Shown in pieces: positions 22,509-32,301 of a stretch of 64,000 nt of DNA; the stretch's first letter is position 1; each line of letters begins with the position of its first letter. The DNA comes from Peribolospora baueri (lineage: Eukaryota > Basidiomycota > Peribolosporomycetes > Peribolosporales > Peribolosporaceae), in assembly GCA_029717555.1 (NCBI GenBank), contig JAMDHS010000001.1, positions 310,001 through 374,000 of the forward strand, in the 5' to 3' direction. A program made the position numbers and the translations under genes. The notes under the pieces are model-generated. The model searched no databases and was not told where the DNA came from. It was given only the letters and a program-made list of their open reading frames with translations.

Positions 22509-25500
22509 CTACAACTCAGCTATTCGGAGGGCTTCGAAGCCCACGCCGCCAAGGGCTATTGTCCAGGTCAGCCCCATCTGGCCGGATTCTCCCTCTTCTC
22601 TGGATGCCAACGCATCCATGGACGAGCAATCGGCGACATGGCAGTACGCCGACCGTAGGAGATGTAAGGCTCCGGGCGAAGACGCTGTCGAGTCTGCTGA
22701 TTTCGAGGTATCGAAATCCTTTCCGTCCCAGCACCAGATGTTGACGCGTTGATCCCAGGAGCACGTAAGGACGTGATGAGGTCCAAGGAAGCGGACATCT
22801 GGAGAAAGGAAAGAGCCGGTACGACGCGGTCAGTGGAGAAGCAGCGTTTAAGTCTGCCCCGAATCAACTGGGGTGGATCGTATCGGACCGACGGGCTCAC
22901 CAGAGATGGAAGACGCATGAGCCGAGTCGCGACGGAATACACGCGTGCACTGTTCCAGGTCAAATCGTCCACCTTCCGTCTCGAACATACAGACGAGCTG
23001 AACATTCAAGGCGTTGTCGTCTCCCACTGAGGCGACGGCGAGTGTTTCGCCTAGATGCGCCGCCCGACATGAATATCGTAAGGGTCAGGACGACACACGT
23101 CGGTACATGCACCTTCGGTACGTACCCAAAACGCAAGCGTCCAACCCAGTGACACCCGATTGATGGCTTCTAAATGTCAGCAGCGGAGATTGTAACTGGG
23201 CGTAATCTGTCTCATCACCGTCTTCTATGGTCGAGGTTTTCAGCCGTCTGCATGATTGTATACAGGTTTTGACGGTGAGCTTCAAAGACTGATCATACGA
23301 AAAGAACAGCGACCGACGCACCGTTCGATGTCCGCCGTCATGTCCCACATGGCGATTCGGCCATCGCTGGCCCCCGTGAAGATCAGATGCTGCCCTTTAA
23401 GACAAGATCCGCTCCTTTCTGGCAACAGAAGATGTTTGCAGGAGAAGATACAGCGATCGTGGAAGGAATTCTCTCCTACTAGTCGGAAGGTGTTCGTGGA
23501 GAAGAAGAACAACCACACCTGACGTGGCACGGAGGGTGAGAAAAGACACCTTCAAATAAAGTTTTCGCCAGTAAGAACTTACTCGGAGAACGCCGTCAGA
23601 GCTGGGTGCGACGATGACATGGGTGTCCTCCGTAACCTGCCATTCATCAAGCGCCATGATCCGAGAATCCTCACCCGCCGTCCGTGCGGGAGCCTTGGCC
23701 CGTCTGCGAAGGCGGAAGCGCCTCGAAAGGTCGTCCCCGCCTTCTCTCCGCTCAAGCTGATAGCAAAGAAGAGACTCGTTCGCGCCAGCTACGAAGCAGA
23801 GAAGCTTCGGCAGATGACCTGACCAGGCCACAGCTTTGACACTGTCTCCTGAGCCATGCTCTACATCCTGGACAAAACAACTTCCTTGTGCGTCCACTGA
23901 TGGGAACCACAAAGACGACGAGAGGCGTATTGGGCATGTCACTCTCGTCTCTTTATCGCTGACCCGCTCGCTCGAACACTCACTCAGGCTCACTCGGAAT
24001 TCTGCCGGCTCGCCACCGGTCGCCAGCAGCAATTCGCCTTTGGACAGGGCTCCATCGGCGTGGAGCGACACCGAACGAATTTCCTGACCGTGACCGGGGT
24101 CCTGTCGAAATGACTTGAGGTTAATGTCATTGGCCTGAAGTGGGGGGCGTGCGTTGGCCTCACCTTCAATCGCACAGTGGACAGGTCATGATTTGTTAGA
24201 CGCCTCTCAGCTATTAACAGGGCGTCTCGCCGTGAGGATACCAAACGAACGCTTTCGTCGTTTAAGGCTGCATGGAAGGTGGTAGGCGGAGACACCTCGC
24301 AAGGTAATTCTGAGACCTACCACCGCGAAAACGGTCAGGCAAATGCTGGGGGCAGTGTGTAGAGACAGCGACGAACGACGGTCGACTGGACGCACCTGGA
24401 TGCTCTCCTGAACGTCCAGGAACACACTCTTGGACCCGTTGAACATCACCACTATGGTCCTATCGTGGCGGCGAATGAGCTGAAACGTTTTGAGGAGCCA
24501 TGGTGTCAACTGTCGCGGGAACGTCTTAGAATCATGACAACGCTGACACTTACCCTAGCGGGGGTACCAACAGTGGCAAATGACCGCTTGTCCATCTCAA
24601 CAATCCCGAAAGAGGAATCGTCGAGACGCTTGACCTCATGTTTGGCATATACCCCGTTTAGAGCCACACATTCCAAGGTCCAATGATTTTCGCTTGTCTG
24701 CTCTACGAGCATACTGATGACGCCTGCAGAAAAAAGACGCGCTCTGACCGGCGGCAGCGAGGGAGGAACGTCGTTCCGAGAGTCGACAATGAGAACATAG
24801 CCGCGGGAGGTGCCGAGGAAGAGCACATTGGCGGCCGGAGTCGCATCCATGACGGTGATGTCATCCGGTTTGCAGTCAAACGAGACCTCGCGAAGGGTCT
24901 TGAGAGCGACGTCGTAGTGAGACAAAAGGGAGCACAAACGCCGGTTCAATACCCGGCATTCCACAGGCGACGGTCCCTCCCTAGACTTACGCTGCTCCCT
25001 CTCGAGAAGGTGATGACACCGAACATCTTGAGAGCTCGCTCGTGGTATAGGGCATGAAAACAGCTGCCATCTGAAAGCAGCTCGGACCCCAAGAGACGAA
25101 CGGTCAATAGAAGAACGCGATTGAAGCCAAACGAGAGACTCACCGTTGGAAGGGAGCACTTTGAATACTCGCAGTGCCCCGCGACGGAGAAGAAAGGGCT
25201 GGACGTTGCACAGAAGGCGTTCAGAGTTTGGCGATCTCCGTTGAGCTCTGTTCGCTACTAGCTCACCTCCATCAGGTAAGTACCAAAGGCGAGCATTCCG
25301 CCCGTGGTTGAAGCAACACAACCCACGCTTCCGCAAGTCGACAGGGCAAGGCTGCAGGTACCGAGCAGCTCAGAGGAACGAAAAAGCAGTCGCCAAGGCG
25401 ACTCAGGCAAGTCCTGAACGTGCACTGCCCTGTCAGGAGACGATCCGAAAGCTAGTCAGTACTGGCCACGGGCGAAGGTCCAACAAAAATGGGTTCCCGT

Positions 25501-27514
25501 ACCCTTGGGAATCCACAAGGTACGTTCGGGCGTCAAGTATGGAGAATGTCTTGATAGGGCCCGGAGTCTCTATATGCTTCAAGGAGACTGAGCGGAAAAG
25601 CAAGACAAGACCGGCGGTTAGAGCTACCAGAAACGATCTGACCGGCCCACACAGCTATGGACTCAAATCGAACCCACGGAAACTCACCTGACTGCTCATC
25701 GTTTGCTGTTGGAAGCGACCAGATCATGATCCCGCCATCGGCACCGCCCGTAGCCTGTGTGAAAGGTCGAAGTTTTGTTGGCCCGTCACGCTTGGCGGCC
25801 TATTGTCATGACCAGAGACCTACCGCGATGTTGTGGTGCGTGTGCTCAACAGCAACACTCCAGATGCTCTTGCCAGAGTGGCCTTTCAGGCTTCTGACCG
25901 GCAGCGACCTCATCTGCTGTCCGCCTCGAGGCAACTCCCACACGAGGCAGGAAGAGTCCTGGAACGATGTCGGGGGACCTAATCAGCCAAGTCCAACTCG
26001 TCTGCGATCGAGAGTCTACATTCGCTCACCTCGGCCCCCGTGAGCACAAGGTCGTTTGCGAATGCAGCCCGCCATATGCGTGCTCGGTGACCCCAAAGCG
26101 TGGCGGGCTCCCTGGAGACAACGAATGATTATGTTACTGGCGATCATCGAAGACGGTCGGCGATGAACCTCCGATACTTTCCCGTCAGTGTCGATTTCCC
26201 ATATTTTCACAGACCGATCGTCAGAGACGGAGACGAGGCGCCGTCCATCCAGACTGAATGCCATCCCAAAGACGACGCCCTGAGCGCGAGTGAAGAATAG
26301 ATGGTCAAAGACGAGTAAGGACCCGAATACGCGCGATAATCGAGTGAGGAGAACTGGTACCGCACCTGATGTCCGCGTAGGCGCCGTGTAGCCTTTACCG
26401 TTCCATTGTCGTTTCGCTCTCCAAAAATGTCCCACAGAATGATCTGGTTAATGCAAAACCAGCTGGTCGACGTCCGTCAGCACGTCCCTGTTTTGGGCGA
26501 GAAATGAATTGAACAAGGCCCACCTCGCTCATAATCGTACCGCTGGCGACGAGAAGGAGGTCCTCTTCTGAGTCCTGTCGCCATGGATGTAGGAAGCGAG
26601 CCGAGTACAGAAAGCAAGATGTTTCGTTGTGAACGGCTGGGCCGAACGTTCGGGTTTGCAGATCGAATAGAAGGGCCATATTGTGCGCGCAGACGAAGGC
26701 AAGTGAAGGACCGGTACGTGACTTGTTTCAAATAAAAGGTTAAACGCACAAGGAAACGGCGAGGTCAATCCTGAGATAAACTGACTGGCGACTGCCCGAC
26801 TCCTTGGCTTGCCTCGAGCTTACTGATCGGTAGAAGCAGACGTCAAGTATCCAGTCGGGCAAACGAAGCCTATGCTGGACGCGCATGCTTTCGAGCACGC
26901 TGGGGAGAAAACGTGAAGGAAGAGTCAGGATGACTGTTGGGCTGGGAGCGTACGTATGATGGCGACGAAAAGCAACGATAGTGGCTTCGTACCTGCCGTC
27001 ACCCGACAATCGCAGCTCGAGCAGGAGCGCCTGCTTCCCTCCAGCGACGACGACCTCCCTCTGTCGACAATCTCTTCGATCATCTGTTCGAGTGATGGAG
27101 CGTACGTCGGCAGCGGAGAGGCAGCAGCGGTTCAGTCCGGCTTGAGCAGAGCCGATGGCAGGGCAGATTCAGTGCGCTACCAGGGCGCTCCTTACCTGGG
27201 ACGATGTGATGTATCCGCTGCGCCACCAGCAGCTCCCATTCCTTCTTTTCGAACGACTGAGCATGCCCGCCACCAGCCTCATTTCGTTGGCGACAGACGT
27301 CGAAAGCGAGCAGCGAAGGACCGGTGCCTGCGAGAAGGATGCGCTCGGTGAGGAAGGTGAGAGCGGTGACGGGAACGGTTCGGTGGATGCTCTGAGGAGG
27401 AGCGATGCGGAGATTGATCCGGTCGTCAGCGTCGGGCAAAACTGATCATTCCGATTCATGAGCAGGCCTTCCCGCCTCATCGTAGAATGCGAGTTACGCA
27501 CAGAGACGTCGCAT
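22509..27514 (-). CDS. WD40 protein of the WDR6/Trm734 (Rtt10) type
   Basis: This large intron-rich gene has WD-repeat segments running through about 5 kb: TALTFLTERILLAGTGPSLL (N-terminal hallmark), VVVAGGKQALLLELRL, GVVFGMAFSLDGRRLVSVSDD with SVKIWEI, TGAEDSSCLVWE, ATGGADGGIMIWSL, VLFLGTSRGYVLIVDSR, GQHLIFTGASDGRIAMWDM, and a last exon with CSWDQRVNIWCW ending EALRIAEL at the stop (22509-22511). WDR6/Trm734 partners the Trm7/FTSJ1 methyltransferase for 2'-O-methylation of tRNA anticodon loop position 34. The proposed first exon is only 13 nt (27514-27502, ATG CGA CGT CTC T), joined over a 60-nt intron. No in-frame ATG exists in exon 2, so an upstream start exon is needed. Internal exon limits are approximate. 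Confidence 0.82.
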
Positions 27515-27709
27515 TTTTGCATGGCGAGGATGAAGACACGGGAAGGAGTGATGCTCTAATTCCTTCCGGCCGCGCTCTCCATCTGATCGGCTGCGGGATG
27601 CTCGCCGTCGATCTAGTTGCTCGTGCGCGTCGCTCACTGCGGTCTTTGTTCACATACGTTCACATACAAAGATTTACATATGCAAGAATATTCATTAATA
27701 ACACAGAAG

Positions 27710-27792
27710 GCGATCGTGGCGCAACAGCTGCGCGTCCGACTTCGGTTCTTTAGGAGTTCGGAAGGTTGTGGGTGCAAATCCCATCGGTCGCT
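27710..27792 (+). tRNA. tRNA-Arg (anticodon UCG) with 11-nt intron
   Basis: A full cloverleaf folds: acceptor GCGATCG (27710-27716) with CGGTCGC (27785-27791) and discriminator T; D stem GCGC/GCGC; anticodon stem TCCGA (27735-27739) with TCGGA (27758-27762); T stem GTGGG/CCCAT. The loop reads C-T-TCG-G, then an 11-nt intron (27746-27756), then T, so the intron sits exactly after position 37 as in nuclear tRNA genes. The A box fits the consensus and six Ts follow 7 nt downstream. Odd points are a 7-nt D loop without the GG doublet and TGC instead of TTC in the T loop. It may be a real but divergent gene or a young pseudogene. Confidence 0.7.
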
Positions 27793-27799
27793 GGTTCGA

Positions 27800-27805
27800 T
27801 TTTTT
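27800..27805 (+). terminator. RNA polymerase III terminator (T6)
   Basis: A six-T run lies just 3' of the tRNA-Arg gene, the expected Pol III stop. A second T run follows at about 27814. Confidence 0.6.
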
Positions 27806-27969
27806 GCTGGAACTTTTTTTTTGTCGTTTTCGTCCTCCCCGTACTCACCGTATGAGGTACGCAAAATAGAAGATGCGATTCGGTCATCGTCATCGAGGAC
27901 GGGATGCAGTGCTTTCAAGGTCCTATGGCCGCAGATGAGGAATAGAGTGAGACCGAGGTAGACCTGCGT

Positions 27970-28230
27970 CTCATCCTGAGCCTTCCCCTACTCTTTTCTG
28001 ACTTTGAGCGCTACCTGTCTCCTATAGAGAGAACACCAACTGAGGTAATTTTTTATTTTTTATTTTTTATTTTTACCCCAGTCATCTCACAGGAACAAAA
28101 TTTTTGATTTTTGATTATTTTTTTTTATTTTCCGTCTCCTCCTTTGCGTCCTCCTCAACGCCAAGTCGAATAAGTACAACCCCTTCTCTTCTGAAGGATT
28201 AAAAAAATAGAGAAAAACTCGACCAAGTTG
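27970..28230. other. AT-rich spacer with T5AT repeats
   Basis: This stretch has (TTTTTTA)n-type repeats near 28046-28075 and a second A/T-rich part to about 28130. It lies directly 3' (on the minus strand) of the 28S remnant, so it may be former rDNA spacer. No gene is seen. Confidence 0.4.
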
Positions 28231-28231
28231 A

Positions 28232-28324
28232 ACAAATCTTTAGAACAAGGGGTTAGCCTCAGCAGATCGTAGCAACAAGGCTACTCTACTGCTTACAGCG
28301 CCCGTTCCCATTCAAGTCGTCTAA
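28232..28324 (-). pseudogene. remnant of the 28S (25S) rRNA 3' end
   Basis: The minus strand reads a near-match to the conserved 3' end of fungal 25S/28S rRNA: AGACGACTTGAATGGGAACG, then GTAAGCAGTAGAGTAGCC, TTGTTGCTACGATCTGCTGA, and finally TTCTAAAGATTTGT. Only about 90 nt remain, with a few substitutions (for example GCTAACCC where the gene has ATTAAGCC). The 28S sequence upstream of this tail is replaced by the GH79-derived repeat. A truncated tail cannot make a functional rRNA, so this is a relic of an rDNA unit outside the main array. Confidence 0.85.
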
Positions 28325-28332
28325 GACGTTCA

Positions 28333-28835
28333 ACCACTAAATTAAAATATTGCAATAACCCGCTCTCCCTATTTCAAGAATTACATTTGTGATTTGAAGA
28401 CTTTCAAATTCTTGTACTATACAAGCGTTCCCAATCCATTCTCTCCTCCTTCGCCCTGTCCTTTCTCTTCTTTGTCCAGCGTCCAGACCACGGAGCACCG
28501 GACGCGCGCGCCGTGTCATACGTGCCGTATCGTATAGTATCGTATCGTATCGTATCGATCGTATCGTATCGTATGCAAGTAGAAGCATCGTCAAAACACG
28601 CCCGGTCCCTCTCCGTCCCATGCGATGCGGTTCCGCGCGTGGCAGGAAGGCGATAGATAGCCACGAGGGTATGTGTAAACCCTTGGCTGTGGCGGACGAG
28701 CCGGAGCCGGACTTGGCGGAAGAAGGGAAAGTAAAGAAAAGCTTGGAGGCCGAGCGGACAGTGTCGGGGTCGGACACGCCGTGGGGTGTTTGTTCTTGAA
28801 GAAAACCGATCGAGTTGAGGAAGAAACGGCGCCCT
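28333..28835 (-). pseudogene. broken copy of a GH79 gene 3' end and flank (inverted repeat partner)
   Basis: The minus strand matches the 3' coding part of the intact GH79 gene: DTVRSASKLFFTFPSSAKSG is identical to residues encoded near 45830-45890. The match begins near 28835 with several small indels. At about 28690 it jumps to sequence matching the gene's 3' flank at about 46370, skipping roughly 460 bp (including the end of the reading frame). It then follows the flank through the ATACG repeat to about 28337, skipping a further 200 bp. It is therefore a duplicated, deleted and non-coding fragment, in inverted orientation to its source 17 kb away. Confidence 0.85.
28522..28575. repeat. (CGTAT)n pentanucleotide array
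   Basis: Imperfect CGTAT units with one interruption. This is the inverted counterpart of the ATACG array at 46465-46535, inside the duplicated GH79 flank. Confidence 0.85.
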
Positions 28836-29239
28836 TATGCAAACAAGGTCTCTGTTTTTCTTCTTCTTCTTCTTCTTTGTTCCTTTCTTTCCGGGATCGC
28901 TGCAACGCGATATCCACCCTTTTAAGGGATGGATACGATGGGCGACTGGCAGGCGTCGGCGGAGTGGTGATCGCCCAGACTCGTGAGGGTGATGGCATCA
29001 ACGGCCTGGCCGTTCGGGCGGTGAAAACGCCATGGGGCCTCGCCCGCGCGGAGCATCTTACACCCATCTATATCCTGATCCTCACCCATAGATAGGATTT
29101 CGGAAGGGGAAAAGAAAAGGGTTGCAAAAAGTGGGTGGGGGTAAAAAGGGACGACTACTCGTATCGTACACACTCGTAGCGTCCCTTGGGGGAGACGCGA
29201 CAGAGGGACGGCATGTGTGGCGGAACGGCCGGGCTCTGT
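28836..29239. other. 3' intergenic region of the four-span protein gene
   Basis: A CTT microsatellite (about 28858-28877) and otherwise unremarkable sequence. No gene is supported. Confidence 0.4.
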
Positions 29240-30181
29240 CTAGACAGAGTACTTGTCGTGCATGGACGGGTAAACGCGGCCGCCCTCGAGGTCGCGCATG
29301 CGCTCCTGCTTGTCACGGTGGTACTCGCTTTCGAGGCGTTTGATGGCGGCGAAGCCTTGCTCCTCCTGCAGCTGGGCCTTGTACTGGGTGACGATGTGGA
29401 TGAGGTCTGGAGGTCGATCGGCGGGCAGACGGCGGACGAGGCCAGGAAGGGGCAGATGAGCGGCGGGACGCGGTGCCCACTGGACGGACAGGACGGCTCT
29501 CGGCCGGCCACTCACAGATCTCGACGAGCTTGACGACAATCCACACGGCGAGATAGATCCATTTTCCGACCTTGATAAAGTCGCTGCAGGCTTCGTTCTT
29601 GTCGTCGTTCGACCAAGACGCGTCGTTCGGGTTGCCGTTCAGACTGGCGACGCACCTGTCCTGCGTCTTCGTAGTGTCGAAGATGGAGATGAGCATCCAG
29701 ATGCCGAGGGCGAGGTCGATGATGAAGTGGACCTGTGAAAAGCGCAAGGGGAGGGGATGAAACGGCGACAAAGGTGGCGGTAAGCGTTAGTCCGACATCC
29801 GACGCCTAGGGCCGGCCTATCGACGGACGCTCACAATGAGGATACGTTGGTAGAAGGAGACGGCACCCCGGCTGGCCATGATGGAGCCGATGAAACCGGT
29901 GATGGCGGCGAGGGCGACGATCATCTCCGTGACGCCGGTGCAGATCATCGAGATCTTCTCCGAACCGGTCTCAGCTGCGAATGAGATGAACGCGAGCGGG
30001 GGAAAGAGAGGGGTTAAAGCGACGGACGACGAGGGCGAGGGCGAGGGCGAGGGGGCAGACGGGACTCACAGTGCACTTGCAAGAAGCTGACGAAGCCGAT
30101 GAAGCCGCAGAACGCGGCCATGACGATGGAGAGGACGAAGACGCCCAAGCGGACGGGGAGACAGCAGCAAAAGGTGCGCAT
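29240..30181 (-). CDS. four-transmembrane-span protein, function unknown
   Basis: Exons 30181-30070, 29974-29835, 29732-29516 and 29406-29240 join in phase to 211 aa. The N-terminus MRTFCCCLPVRLGVFVLSIV is a cysteine cluster (possible palmitoylation) running into TM1. TM2 spans EMIVALAAITGFIGSIMAS, TM3 HFIIDLALGIWMLISIF, then a loop with two cysteines (DRCVASLNGN, NEACSDF) and TM4 WIYLAVWIVVKLVEIY. The C-terminal 45 residues are charged, helical and cytosolic by inference. The short N-terminal CCC, four spans and a cysteine-bearing loop before TM4 recall tetraspan/MARVEL-like fungal membrane proteins, but no CCG signature is present. I assign no function. Confidence 0.8.
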
Positions 30182-31599
30182 CTTGTGCAGGTGCAGGTGT
30201 GGCTGGCAGACGGAGAAAGCTGGAGGGGGTATGTAGTCGTGAAAAAAAAAAAAAGAATACAAGCTTGAACCGGTCAAGCTGCGAGGAAAGAATTAAAGGG
30301 GGGCTGTGAAGAAACAAAGACGATGAGACCACAATCCAGGTGGGTTGGAGAGAAAGGAGAAAAAGGTGGGAGAGGGGGGAACGGGTGCAGGAGAGGCTTT
30401 ATACGGGTAGGGCGAGCGGGACGAGACGCGCGCGGCTGGAGAGCCATTTGGACGACGTGGATGTGGATGGGTCCGGCTGTGGCGGCGTCGACGCGGACAC
30501 TAGGAGAGAAAAGGGACAAGGCGACGTCAGTCACCAAACCCGGTTCCGACGATGGGCACTAGGTGGCAAGGCGAGGAAGGGCGGAGCGGCTGGAGTTCGC
30601 CTGGCCCGCGTGCTGGCGGGCTCTTTCCTCGCCCGCCGCGTCCGCTGGGGCGGCCTTGTTCCGGTAACGGTGGTACCTTGAACGCCCGGGGGGTATCGAG
30701 CAATACATACGCCGTAAGTAAGAAGAAGTTGTATTGTATATCGCTTTGTACCGACGCGAGCGGCAACGTGGATGATTCTTCTCCCGTCCCCGGTCGCCCC
30801 CATCGACTGTTAGCCATCGAATCCGATGGCAAATTCATACCACGCCACGCACGCGCCTTGAGAGCGCCGGAGGAGAGGATCTGCGAACGACCGAGAGCGA
30901 GCGAGCGAGCGCCGACTCGGGAGGTCATGTCCATCATCGCAAGTCCTTCGCGCGCCCCTTTCCGACACTGACAGGACTTGACTGGTGGAGAGACGGACGG
31001 TGTCATGAGCGTCCGCCGCGATCTGACATCGGAGCCTTCTCGCGGCGTTATCCGGAGCATAACGTGGCCGCGCGGCGTTCCGCTTGGACGGCGCCAACCA
31101 TGGGCGCCCGCCGTGAGACGCCGGAGGCCAGGACGACAGACAGACGCACGGACAGAACAGAAGGACAGCCAAGTTATCTCTATATGAACGGCTCATCTTT
31201 TTTCTCGTCCGCCGCGTTGTCCACACACAAATAACTAGTGCTGTATCGACTCGAGAGCGAGACAGACGGGCGGTCGGTGTCCAACTCGGTCGCAGGCCCC
31301 GTCGGAACGGCAAAAGGGGTCAAACATGATGCTCGAGCACTCTGCAAGATGGGCCGTTTCAACAGGCAGGCAGGCGAGCGAGGGAGCAAGTGATGACCCT
31401 CTGCGTATGTGCTAATATTCGCTCGCTCCCATCTCTCCCCATCTCTCCTCAGACGGACGGCGGGGCAAGCGAGGGCTGGATCCGACGAGTGGTGTGCTCA
31501 TCATACCCGCTCGCTTCCCATCCCTCCCCACAGACGGTCTGTCTGGACCGGAGAGACAGACGAACGAACGAAACGGAACGGCCTACCGACGCACTCGTC
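30182..31599. other. intergenic region (1.4 kb), no gene seen
   Basis: Open frames here are low-complexity and on both strands. No domain or consistent splice structure was found. The part nearest 30181 should hold the promoter of the four-span protein gene. Confidence 0.4.
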
Positions 31600-32301
31600 C
31601 TACCACCGGATAAGGTTGTTCCCTGCCCGGCGGGGCAGGCCGAGCGATTCGCCGCCGCTGCTGCTTCTGCTGCTGCCACTGCCACTGCCACTGCCGCCCC
31701 CACCCCCACCACCGCCCCCGCCGCCGATAGTGAGGGCACGGCGGGCAGCGAGGGCAGAGCGGAAGCAGAGGGTATGGCGGAGGACTTTTTTCCAAGTCGG
31801 CATGTCGCGCCGGCGGACGGCGGCGGCGAGGTGCTTGCGCTCGGCCTCTTGGCCGGTGAGCGTCGCGTACAGACATCCTGGCGGGCGGTCAGGTCAGAGG
31901 GAGGGAGAGAGGAAGAGAGGGAGAGAGACGGGTTGGGCCGGCGCGCACCGAAGGAAGGAGAGGTGGCGTTACGGCGTCACTCACTGAGGTGCACTCCATA
32001 CTGACGTCGGGCCGAAGGAGGCCGGGGAGGAGAAGAAGGGGGAATGAGCGGAGAAGGAAGGCCTCGTCGGCGTCGAATTGGCGCTCACCTGTTCCTCCTG
32101 CTCCATGAACTCAAGGATCCGCCGATGGAGCAACGAGGCAGTCTCCTCGTCCGTCACTCGCCCCCTCATGGCCTCGAGCGTCGCGCGCTCCTGGGACACG
32201 ATGTGGCCGGCCGTGGCGAGCCGGCAGTAGGCCCTGGTTTTGGCTTGGATGCTGCCCTCGAGCGAGGCGAGCTGCTGTTCGTCGGTGGGGGGTAGGAGCA
32301 T
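31600..32301 (-). CDS. small coiled-coil protein with Gly/Ser tail
   Basis: Three exons, 32301-32089, 32000-31985 and 31877-31600, join in phase to 168 aa. The first 75 residues (LASLEGSIQAKTRAYCRLA, LHRRILEFMEQEEQ) are predicted helical, with a coiled-coil-like heptad pattern. Exon 2 is only 16 nt (YGVHL). Exon 3 continues CLYATLTGQEAERKHLAAAV, then a Gly run and Ser-Gly repeats and a short basic tail. The small size and charged helices suggest an adaptor or structural subunit, but I do not recognise the family. Start choice: first ATG, with proline-rich frame upstream lacking helical character. Confidence 0.65.
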
